Source: Dugong dugon
Taxonomy: Eukaryota > Chordata > Mammalia > Sirenia > Dugongidae
Length of the DNA stretch: 64,000 nt
Reading direction: 5' to 3'
Assembly (NCBI GenBank): GCA_030035585.1
Contig: CM057472.1
Location: 92,315,601 to 92,379,600 of the forward strand
The position numbers and the translations under genes were made by a program. The notes below the pieces were generated by a model. The model searched no databases, had not been told where the DNA came from, and saw only the letters and a program-made list of their open reading frames with translations. Shown here piece after piece: positions 55,662 to 64,000 of this stretch; the first letter of the stretch is position 1, and each line of letters opens with the position of its first letter.

Positions 55662-55974
55662 CAGGTAGTCCCCAACTTATGATGGGGTTATGTTTCTGTG
55701 ACTCCTGCATAAGTTAGTTCTGACGTAAATCAAATGCCTCATTTTTTTCATTATGATTGCCCTTTATTATTAGTATCTTTATAAATCTGATCTTCATTTG
55801 TCTTTGGGGATTGGAAGCATTGCATGTAAGCATCTGTGAGTGAACATCGGAGAATGATAACATCAGTAAATTATGCGCTGCAACATTGTATGTAGTACAA
55901 AAGAAAAAAAAATACAGATGATCACAATTGTGGTTCCTGGTAACTGGAATACATCATAAGTCAAGGACTACCTG
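55662..55974. mobile_element. Short DNA transposon with TA target and terminal inverted repeats
   Basis: A 313-bp element. CAGGTAGTCCCCAACTTATG at the left end is mirrored at the right end (CATAAGTCAAGGACTACCTG), giving inverted repeats of about 23 bp with two or three mismatches. TA flanks both sides (55660-55661 and 55975-55976), as for Tc1/mariner and pogo/Tigger elements. The interior has no transposase frame and includes ACATCGGAGAATGATAACAT, so it is a non-autonomous MITE. It lies 25 bases after the RTE tail. Confidence 0.85.
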
Positions 55975-56123
55975 TATATGGAAACACAATAATGGAACAA
56001 TTTATCAGGAAAGATGGCTCTCAAACTGAATGTGGTTTTGAAGTAGGGGAATTAGGTTCAACCAGAGACCACATGCATCTGGGACCAGGACTTCCCATTT
56101 GCTTACCAGCAGATTGCTTCCAA

Positions 56124-56235
56124 GGAGCCCTGGTAGGTCAGTGGTTAAGCATTCGGCTGCTAACAGAAAGGTTGGCAGTTCAAATCCACCCAGCACCTCT
56201 GTAGGAGAAAAAACTGGTGATCTGCTCCCAGAACA
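56124..56235 (+). mobile_element. AfroSINE, 3' truncated
   Basis: Intact head (GGAGCCCTGGTAGGTCAGTG, GGCAGTTCAAATCCACCCAG) and the start of the long-form block (ACTGGTGATCTGCTCCCAGA). It then ends in unrelated sequence. The 3' half has been lost, probably by deletion. Confidence 0.88.
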
Positions 56236-56574
56236 CTTTCAAATTCAATTACTTTCCCCTTCGAATTTGTGGGTGATACGATCAATTTTCACTAATGAAG
56301 GCATGCTGGTTAAAGGACCAATTCAGAATTTTTGTTAGGAGTTGTGAATTTTGATACCTATTATCTGGGATCACATATGTCCCAGCGGACCCTGGGCTAA
56401 GTATATCCTGCTGATAAGAGTCAGCAATACAATTTTTTTTTTAAATTTTATTTCTTGCAAATTTTCAAAACATGAGGTAAAACATGAAGGCACCTGGTGA
56501 TGGCTGTACATGCATTTTATTTGTTTCCTTCTTCTTAGTTTTTTTATTATTTTTCATGAAACTTTTCTAAACAT
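56236..56574. other. No recognised feature
   Basis: AT-rich sequence with nothing identifiable. Confidence 0.45.
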
Positions 56575-56810
56575 GGTACAATGCAAAAGCAGTACTTACA
56601 GCCCAAATAAGCAAAGCCAAGGGATTTTTTTTTTTTTTTAATCTCAGGAACATTAATATTATGATGCTTTCTTCATTAGTACAAAAGCAGTACATAGAAG
56701 CAAAATAAATAAAACTAAAGGAATTTGAATCCCAAGAAAATGACCACTACTATGTATTCTTCATTATAACAAAAGCAGTACTAACAGCTAAGAAGTAAAA
56801 ACAGCTGTCC
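56575..56810. repeat. Degenerate tandem repeat, about three units
   Basis: AAAAGCAGTAC recurs at 56585, 56683 and 56771 (spacing 98 and 88). Each unit is preceded by related sequence: TTCTTCATTATAAC before the third and CTTCATTAGTAC before the second. Each is followed by an AGC..AAATAA-like A-rich segment. Heavily diverged, so an old local triplication. Function unknown. Confidence 0.65.
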
Positions 56811-57225
56811 TGGAATACTGCAGAACTGCTCACGGTGGTATACTGCACCTGCTACACATGGAAGCAATGATTGTGCCTAAGACTGAATGCAGGGTAAGAC
56901 TAACTTACTGGCAATAGCTTATTCTCTCGCTAAGTACATTCTTACGAGAACATAGTAACTGGGAAACATAGTGAGAAGGCTAGTCTCACAGAAATAAAGG
57001 CAAACCTGTCAAAAGTTTAGAAAATTCACACATCTGAGAGGCATCATCTAAGACAATGCTCAAATCTATGCAAAAATGAGGCTCCCACTCAGGATTTTCG
57101 AGTTTTATGCATTTCAAAAGGCTCCCACCTTGAGGCTAAATGTTAAAGTTGGGCTACATCATTTCCAAAGAACTCCAGAGGCATAAGAAGTGGGTGGGAC
57201 ACCGTATGTCCTACGGGTCTCCAAA
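56811..57225. other. No recognised feature
   Basis: Slightly less AT-rich than the neighbourhood. AGGCTCCCAC occurs twice (57081 and 57119), a possible small duplication. No family recognised. Confidence 0.4.
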
Positions 57226-57330
57226 GTCATAAAGATTACAGCCTAGAAAACTCTATAGGGCAGTTCTACTCTGTCACGTGGGGTCACTATGATATGGAAT
57301 CTACTGAACAGCACCCAGCAACAACAGATT
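57226..57330 (+). mobile_element. AfroSINE 3' fragment with RTE-like tail
   Basis: CATAAAGATTACAGCCTAGA (end of the long-form block), GGGCAGTTCTACTCTGTCAC and TGAACAGCACCCAGCAACAA then CAG. The tRNA head is missing. Confidence 0.85.
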
Positions 57331-57389
57331 ATTTCTTCTTTTTCTGTTTCATATATTTTGAACCCATCTAATATTTCAGTTGTAAAACG

Positions 57390-57590
57390 ATTGTTTATAT
57401 TGGCTCAGTCACTAACTACCTGTATTATCTTAGGAGAGTAACATTGTATTTCTTCGTCTGAAGTTTGGGCACATTTAAAGCATCTGTCTGTAGGGAAAGT
57501 TGTGAGGAATAAATAATATAGCAGTACAGAGTGCTTAGAAAGTGTCTAACATAAAGTAAGTTCAAATAGTGATCATTTATTATCAATATT
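57390..57590 (+). mobile_element. MIR
   Basis: Sense MIR: CAGTCACTAACTACCTGTAT, TATTTCTTCGTCTGAAGTTT, GTTGTGAGGAATAAATAATA and CAGAGTGCTTAGAAAGTGTC. Confidence 0.75.
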
Positions 57591-58371
57591 TATTAATTTT
57601 ATGTATTATTATTTATTATTATTTGCTATTACATTACACTCTGGGAAAATATTCATTATATTTTTATTATGACAAAGAGTTAAATATCACAATTTGTATG
57701 TTTCAACTCATTTTCCACCCGATCAACTGATATGAAGAATTCTTAACCTTACACATTTTAAATACTTAATATTGTATAAAATACACTAATAACAAACCTT
57801 ATATCTAGATTAGTAAGGATAGTGCAAAATATGTCTGAATGGGCAAGCCTAAAATTTAATCTTAAATAATTATATATATATTTAAGAATCACAAGAGCTG
57901 CTACCATACCACTTCATAACATCATAGCAACATAAGTTTGAGTGGAACTATTTCTTAGGTTTTATTCATTTACTTTCAACAATATAAGAATAAGAAAAAA
58001 AAAAAAAAACATTGGAATATTTTCATTTAGCCTTTATGATAAAGGATAAAATTTTAGTTTTGGTTAAATTTAAAAGAAGCAAAATTCACTCATGTTGTCA
58101 CTCCATGAACTACACAAGAGAGGGCAATTATTTCTCTAACTAACATCTTATAAATATATTTTTATGATTATGGAAGGAAGCCATTGCTCATGCAATCAGG
58201 TAAGCCAACACAAATACAGAATTACACACTTTATAACCCTTAAGTGTTACAAGAAGCAGGTGTTAAATAGGAAAAGTCCAGCTATTAAAAAGTACAAATA
58301 CGGAACTGATCAAATCATGGTGTAGTAGGTGTAGGTTAACCTGAAAACGTATCAGTCATTCATGGCGGGTT
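57591..58371. other. No recognised feature
   Basis: Very AT-rich, with an ATTATTATTTATTATTATTT run at about 57603-57625 and an A-run at about 57995-58010. Nothing else. Confidence 0.5.
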
Positions 58372-58383
58372 AAAATGAAGAAT

Positions 58384-58545
58384 GTTGCTGTTGTTAGGTG
58401 CCATCAAAGTGGTTCAGATTTATAGCAACCCTATAGGACAGAGTAAAATTTCCCCATAGGGTTTCCAAGGAGCGCCTGGTGGATTCAAACGGCCAACCTT
58501 TTGGTTAGCAGCCGAACTCTTAACCACTATGCCACCAGGGTTTCC
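58384..58545 (-). mobile_element. AfroSINE, short form, RTE-like tail, target duplication
   Basis: Begins TTGCTGTTGTTAGGTGCCAT, identical in plan to RTE tails, and ends CACTATGCCACCAGGGTTTC. AAAATGAAGAAT (58372-58383) and AAAACGAAGAAT (58546-58557) form a 12-bp duplication with one mismatch. Confidence 0.95.
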
Positions 58546-58615
58546 AAAACGAAGAATAGTTATGCTTAATTTATTGGCTAGGGATGTTTTGTTGTTTTGG
58601 GATAACTCAATTAGT

Positions 58616-59028
58616 CGAAGTTTCTCAGCCTCCACACTATTGACGTTTTGGACTGGATAATTAATTGTTGAAGGGGGCTAGTCTTTGCACAAATAATTAA
58701 GCACTCCACTACTAACCTAAAGTTTGGCAGTTCAAACCCACCCAGAGGCTCCTCTGAAGAAAGGCCTGACAATCTACTTTCAGAAGGTCATAGCCTTGAA
58801 AACCCTATACACTGCAATTCTACTCTGCACTTGTAAGGTCACCAGGAGTTGGAATCGACTCCATGGCAATTGGTATTTTATCCTGTGCATGGTAGGGTAT
58901 TTTGTTTAGCAGTATCTCCGGCCTATACTCACTAGATGCCAGTAGCACTTGGTTGTGACAAGCAAAAATGTCTCTAGTCATCGCCAATTTTCCCCTCTGG
59001 GATAATCCCTCCCCCTTGAGAATCACTG
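58616..59028. mobile_element. hAT-Charlie-type DNA transposon fragment, split by a SINE
   Basis: The left part (58616-58675) has AGTTTCTCAGCCTCCACACT, ATTGACGTTTTGGACTGGAT and GTTGAAGGGGGCTAG. The right part (about 58880-59028) has CCTGTGCATGGTAGGGTATT, CTCACTAGATGCCAGTAGCA, GTTGTGACAAGCAAAAATGT and CTTGAGAATCACTG. Together they follow one MER-type hAT consensus, with TTTCTCA and TGAGAAtcACTG as degraded inverted ends. No transposase. The exact MER number is uncertain. Confidence 0.78.
58678..58876 (+). mobile_element. AfroSINE, long form, nested in hAT element
   Basis: From the weak head GTCTTTGCACAAATAATTAA through GAAGAAAGGCCTGACAATCT to CGACTCCATGGCAATTGGTA. It separates the two parts of the hAT element. 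Confidence 0.9.
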
Positions 59029-59079
59029 GGCTAACATAACAGAAAGCATAACTTAGAGCAATTGAATCCAGTAGGGATT

Positions 59080-59480
59080 TATTTTGCTCTCATGAGAACA
59101 GGCTGCCGTTTGCATTGGTTCAGCAGTTTGACTGTCAGGTTTGGGAACCTCTAAGATTCTCTTGCATTTTCCCTCATTCTTATAAGGTGGCTGCTGCAAA
59201 TCAAGCATCATGTCCACATCTAAGAGAAAAACAAATCAAAAGAAGGTGGGTCACAGTGTAGTTGTGCCTGCCTATTTTTATCAGGAAAAGCAATGTTTTC
59301 CCTTACCTTGAATACCAGCTGACTTTCTTCAGATCTCCTGGGTGAACTGCATCTCCACAGCCACTCCTAGTCGCTAGGGAAACCGAGTAATGATCTTTCC
59401 TACACCTTTATGGTGAACGGGGGAGTGGAGATTGTGTCAGGCAACCAGCAGTGCCAACATGGCCTCTAAACACTGTAGCA
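59080..59480. mobile_element. Probable ancient mammalian repeat, family uncertain
   Basis: GGATTTATTTTGCTCTCATG, AAGGTGGCTGCTGCAAATCA, GCATCATGTCCACATCTAAG, TATTTTTATCAGGAAAAGCA and CAGCCACTCCTAGTCGCTAG follow a widespread old mammalian repeat, possibly an L1M-type 3' UTR or MER. I cannot name it securely. Confidence 0.5.
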
Positions 59481-59616
59481 AGAAAATAAAAATTCTTTAT
59501 AAGCTATGAGGTATTATACAAATACAATGTAGTTTTAATTTATAATGCTCACTACTATTATAATCATTTTATTATTATTATTAGTTACTTGATTTTGAAC
59601 TTGTTTCCGTGTATCT

Positions 59617-59738
59617 AAACCAAACCAAACCCACTGTCTTAGAGGCAATTCCGACTCATAGCAGCCAGATAGGACAGAGTAGAACTGCCCCATAGGATTT
59701 CCAGGAGTGGCTGGCTGATTCCAACTGCCAAATTTTTG
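59617..59738 (-). mobile_element. AfroSINE, head-truncated
   Basis: From AAACCAAACCAAACCCACTG through GATAGGACAGAGTAGAACTG to ATTCCAACTGCCAAATTTTT. The tRNA-like head beyond the B box is absent. Confidence 0.9.
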
Positions 59739-61435
59739 AGTTAAATTTTGATTTTTATCATTTTCTCTTATGGAAATACATTTATTTTCTATCATAGCTT
59801 TTACCTCTTTGTTTCATGATATACCTTATGTTCTTGTTCTCAAATCCACTATATTTAAAGTATTCAGTATTTATTGTGCTAAATTAATTTGCTTTGTATC
59901 TACATTTACACATTATATAAACCCATGTATACATTACATATATCTGTGCATATCCTCATCCAGATAATGATTCCATAGCCACATCCCACCCAGGTGAGAT
60001 GCAATCTCTGACATTCAAATGTCCACCGTATTATTTTTACCATCCATTGTATGCTTATCATTTAGATGACATTAGTATATACATTTTTATATTTCTATCA
60101 TCAAAAAGATTTTAAGCTCTTAAGTAGCAAAAAATGTCTCTTCACTTATAGAGGTTAGGATCTATCACATAGTAACGAATCAATGTCATCTTGGAAATAA
60201 ATAAATGAAAATATATAGTAAAAAATGTGTTTAATTGATAATCTTGGGAGGAATCTATTTTTTAGTGTTTATTTTTATTTTCAAAAAAGCATGACACCAC
60301 CATGTCCAATTCCAATGGTGACACTTCGTGAAATCAAAAGCTCTTCAAAGAGTATCAAATTATAAGACAAGACCAAATGCAGAAACAAACAAACCAACAA
60401 AAAAAGCCCATGGATAGTTATGCCCTGTCATCCAATATTGCTTTCATTATTAAAGGCAAGAAGGCTATATCAGGAAATATGCAAACGCCCCCTTCCTAGA
60501 AGGAAACATTTTTGTCGGATAATGTAGCCACTCCAAATAAATATGAAAGATTAATGCTTCCACTAGCCTTCACCACTCAGCCTTCCTTATAATACCACCC
60601 CTCCTTCATGTAGCAATGGAAAAAGCATGAGCAATAAACCAATCAAAGGGACCCAGTGAGAAGCTATAAAAATATTCCTGAGTTTTTTTGGGTGGGGGGG
60701 AAGACAAAGATTTCCTTTCAGGTGTACAGTCCTGGGTATCCCACTATTAGGTTTGTCTTAAAACCCTGGTGCTGGTTTGAGGAGCAGGAACAGCCTCTGC
60801 TGTAAACCAGGTGTTGACAGAGAAATATTTTGTAGAAATGATTCTTTGACTGGTAGATTTTCTTCAGCTGCCTCTCTTCTCCCATGGGAGGATGCCAAAA
60901 ATCCACAAGCATGGAAATAAAGGGAGTCTTAAGGGGAATTAAAAAAAAAAAAACTTTCTTTAGTAATTTGTATTTTGGGTCCCGTTGACGTTCATGAAAT
61001 ATACTATGAACACACTTGCCCGGCTTCCCTGCTGAGCTCCAGCTCAGCAGACGTGACAGTGAATCGAGTGAATTTTCCAGTGTTCTCAGAAGCTCACTTC
61101 TCCAGGGTAGGCTCTTAGAAAAAAAGGGATTAAAGTCCACTTAGTATATTCTGGTGTAGATGGATGTAGGAGCTTGTCAAAATACATGTCTCTGACGAGA
61201 AAGCATCTGGTATTAATAAGTTTAACATAAAAAGAACTAACCCAAGGCAATGGTTTTCAATCCATTTGTTCTGCTCTCATGCACAAGACTGACAACACTC
61301 ATATGCGGTACACCACCTAGTGTCACGTTCAACATCAAATGAGAGCATAATATGACTAAATATAATCTCAACTCCATTCTTATGTAAGAAAAGTTAAATC
61401 GTTTGTAAAATTTGATGTTTTCACTCTTAGTAACA
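59739..61435. other. No recognised feature (1.7 kb)
   Basis: Mostly AT-rich. It holds the longest antisense frame outside an identified transposon, 60718-61140 (140 codons, beginning MDFNPFFSKSLPWRSELLRT). That frame shows no domain, homology or splice context that I recognise. A T/A-rich interruption inside it (a FFFL run from an A-tract) argues against coding. Confidence 0.45.
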
Positions 61436-61439
61436 AATG

Positions 61440-62430
61440 ACCAGAATACTCCTTGGAAGCAAGGATGGCAAAGATTTGTCTGCTTCCTTTGGACATGTTG
61501 TCAGGAAAAACTAATCACTAGAAAAGGACATCATGTTTGGTAATGAAAAGTTCAGCAAAAATGAAGGAAACCGTCAGTATGGCCCCAGACACCCTTTTAG
61601 CTCAGAGATGAAGTCACTCCAGAGGTTCACCATTCAGCTGGGGATTGGACAGCTCCATAAAACAAAATGGGACTAATGAGGCACAGCAGTCCAGGGACAA
61701 GGACTAGAAGGCAGGATAGGACAAGAAAGCTGGTGATAGGGAACCCAAGGTTGAGAAGGGAGAGTGTTGACAAGTTGTGGGGTTGTTAACCATTGTCACA
61801 AGGCAATATGTATACTAACTGTTTAATGAGAAAGTATTTGTTCTGCAAACCTTCATCTAAGGTACAAACGAACAAACAAACAAAAAAACTTATCTATGTG
61901 AGATCAAATTGACAACAGCAACTCAAAAGGTTTGATGGGAAGACTAGGGGTCAGTGAGTTGAAGATAATGGTGATGGAATAATTTGGAAAGCATAGTGAG
62001 AATAGCAGCACAACTGGAAGAATATAATCTATATCACTGAGTTGTACATGTAGAAATTTCTGACATGGTATATCTTTAGCTATGTATATTTTCACCAAAA
62101 AAAAAAAAAAGAAAAGGTCCTCCAAGGTTGAGAAGGGAGAGTGTTGACATGTCGTGGGGTTGTTAACCAATTTCATAAAACAATATGTGCACTGGCTGTT
62201 TAATGAGAAACTACTTGTTCTGTAACCTTCACCTAAAGTACAATAAAAAAAAAAATTTAAAAAAAAAATGAAGGAAACCCTCATTGAGATGGATTTGACA
62301 CAGTAGCCACAACAATGGACTCAAATATATCAATGATCATTAAAATAGCACAGGACCAGGCAATGTTTCATTCTGTTACATATAAGGTCATCATGAGTTG
62401 AAGCCAACTCGATGACAACTAAGAACAACA
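61440..62430 (+). mobile_element. RTE (BovB-type) LINE 3' end, interrupted by L1
   Basis: The left part 61440-61572 has CCAGAATACTCCTTGGAAGC, AAGGATGGCAAAGATTTGTC and AGAAAAGGACATCATGTTTG. The right part 62280-62430 has CTCATTGAGATGGATTTGAC, CACAACAATGGACTCAAATA, GGTCATCATGAGTTGAAGCC and a GACAACTAAGAACAACA tail. Removing 61573-62263 plus one duplication restores the RTE order seen at 55350-55636. Confidence 0.93.
61573..62263 (+). mobile_element. 5'-truncated L1 (3' UTR only) with target duplication
   Basis: Begins GTCAGTATGGCCCCAGACAC and matches the 3' UTR of the full-length L1 from about 47930. It carries both terminal modules (61746-61866 and 62124-62245) and the internal A-tract after GTATATTTTCACC. 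It keeps about 130 bases between modules that the 48-kb copy has lost. AAAAATGAAGGAAACC is repeated exactly at 61557-61572 and 62264-62279. The frame 61904-62284 on the minus strand is noise. Confidence 0.94.
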
Positions 62431-63087
62431 AATGACATGCGACTTACTTTGTGATTACCTGGCACATCAGTGGGTTATGATACCCGAGTGAGAATTGCTG
62501 ATTTCCTGCATATCTTAGGACAACCACATAAAATTAGCTGTTCTGGTTGCTTCTTGAAACCAGAATGGTCCTGGGAAACTCCGGCTGCAAGCCCATACAC
62601 AGTATTTCCATTTTAAATTTGTCGTCTGGCACTACCAAACTTCCCTTGGACCCTAGGAAAGGTGTACTTTGCCAGGTCTTCCTGAATTCTGTAGCTGTGT
62701 ATGTTCTCGATACTCTTCTTTGCATAACCTTGTCCAATAGCCATTACTTCTGGCACTCTTTATACTTTTTTATGTCTTCTACTTTCATCAAAGAGTCACT
62801 GTGTGTGTTTCGGTTTTCTGCTTATTGTGGGGTATTTTTCCAGAGGAAAGAAGGAAAATAACAACTTCATGCTGAACCTCCCAAGGGAAAATCTCACTCT
62901 AGAATTAATTTTTGTTTTTGTTGTAATGAAAGTTAAATACCCATATATTAAGTAATCCATTAATTCTATACTTAGTTGCAATGGTACCTGTGTCATATAT
63001 CAAGTTACACATTTATATGAATCTCTTTCCAACTCTAATGCAGACTCTCCATTAGCCTATTTATCTCTCCAAGTGCTAGAAATGTTT
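62431..63087. other. No recognised feature
   Basis: Open frames at 62534-62737 (minus) and 62547-62861 (plus, 104 codons) overlap on opposite strands without motifs. Nothing else. Confidence 0.45.
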
Positions 63088-64000
63088 TGTTGTTATTGGG
63101 TGCTCTCTAGTTGGTTCCAACACATAGTGACTCAGAGTACAACAGAACTAAACACTGCTCAGTCCTGAACCATCCTCACAATTGTTTGTATGCTTGAGTC
63201 CATTGCTGCAGTCACTGTGTCAATCCATCTTGTTGAGGATCTTCTTCTTTTACACTGACCATGTAGCTTAGCAAGCATGATGTCCTTCTCCAGGGTATGG
63301 TCCTTCCTGATAACATGTCCAAAGTAAGAGGAAGTCTCTGCACCCTAGTCTCTAAGGATTATTTTGGCTGTATTTTATCCAAGATAGATTTGTTCATTTT
63401 TCTGGAATGCCATGGTGTATTCAATATTCTTGGCCAATGCCATAATTCACAGACATTAATTCTTCTTCAGTCTTCCTTATTCATTATCCAGGTTTCACAT
63501 GCATGTTAGGTGACTGACAATACCCTGGCTTCAGTCAGGCACCCCTTAGTCCTCAAAGTGACGTCATTGCTTTTTAACACTTTAAAGAGGTTTTTCGCAG
63601 CAGATTTGCCCAGTGCAATATGTCATTTGATTCCTTGACTGCTGGTTTCGTGGGCATTAATTGTGGATCCCAGTAAAACGAAATACTTGACAACTTCAAT
63701 ATTCTCTCTGTTATGATGATGTTGCTTGTTGGTTCATTGTAAAGATTTTTGTTTTCTTTATGTTGAGGTGTAACCAATACTGAAGGCTGTAGTCTTTGAT
63801 CATCAGTAAGTGCATCAAATCCTCTTCACTTTCAGCAAGCAAGGTTGTGTTATCTACATAATGCAGGTTGTTATGAGACTCCTTCCAATCCTGATGCCCT
63901 GTTCTTCTTCATATAGTCCAGTTTCTCAGATTATTTGTTCAACATACAGATTGAATAGCTATAGTGAAAGGATACAACCCTGACCCACACCTTTCTTGAC
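63088..64000 (-). mobile_element. RTE (BovB-type) LINE, extends past window edge
   Basis: The longest RTE fragment in the window. From its tail (TTTGTTGTTATTGGGTGCTC) it runs through the ORF2 C-terminus, the LGS..N.....EI-type region (about 63600-63680), and into the reverse transcriptase near the right edge. There the minus strand gives an RNNLHY-D-type catalytic region around 63855, decayed from YADD, and KKGVGQGCILS-like sequence at 63960-64000. Stops and frameshifts are frequent. The 5' part lies outside. Confidence 0.94.

Overview
This is nuclear DNA of a placental mammal, and the repeats point to an afrotherian, most likely an elephant (another paenungulate such as manatee or hyrax cannot be excluded). 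The evidence is about forty copies of one tRNA-derived SINE (head like GGAGCCCTGGTGGYGCAGTG, body with TCTACTCTGTCCTATAGGGT, end like GTCGGAATYGACTCGAYGGC). I recognise this as AfroSINE. It occurs with RTE/BovB LINE fragments and a lineage-specific L1. The window is AT-rich and CpG-poor, and I see no CpG island, structural RNA gene or intact host protein gene. It reads as intergenic or deep intronic DNA. Nearly every open frame is a transposon relic, its antisense shadow or chance.

Layout. 0-10 kb: scattered AfroSINEs in both orientations, an MLT1 LTR (2155-2614), an RTE tail, a MIR and an L1 3' fragment. 10-16 kb: a tRNA-Gly-derived SINE with an RTE-like tail (10526-10798), old MaLR-type LTRs, an ancient L1 3' end split by half a SINE, an L1 3' UTR fragment, and a 166-bp hAT element with a perfect 8-bp target duplication (15755-15920). 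18-23 kb: SINE pairs, an RTE block (20757-21432), two exon-like segments (19962-20072 and 21992-22057) and an MLT1 LTR with a 5-bp duplication. 25-33 kb: a MaLR/ERVL-like LTR, a MIR, an antisense L1 ORF1 fragment, SINE pairs and two MLT1 LTRs. The second MLT1 carries a 606-bp retroviral solo LTR inside it. 33-39 kb: largely featureless, with MIRs and SINE fragments.

40,079-48,470: a full-length L1. It has a 1.9-kb 5' UTR containing two tandem 285-bp units, ORF1 with two in-frame stops, ORF2 with several frameshifts and stops, a 1.2-kb composite 3' UTR, and an 18-bp target duplication now differing at two bases. It cannot move autonomously today. 49-64 kb: sparse repeats, an RTE 3' end with an open 95-codon C-terminal segment (55333-55620), a TA-flanked inverted-repeat DNA transposon (55662-55974), an RTE copy interrupted by a truncated L1 (61440-62430), and an RTE fragment running off the right edge.

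How the parts relate. The RTE supplied the 3' end shared by many of the SINEs, which suggests RTE-driven retrotransposition of those SINEs. The nested insertions give a relative clock: MIR, MLT1, hAT and older L1 first, then RTE, AfroSINE, the young L1 and one lineage-specific LTR. I find no convincing new gene system. The best leads are the exon-like segment at 21992-22057, the composite L1 3' UTR and the monomer-like L1 5' UTR.
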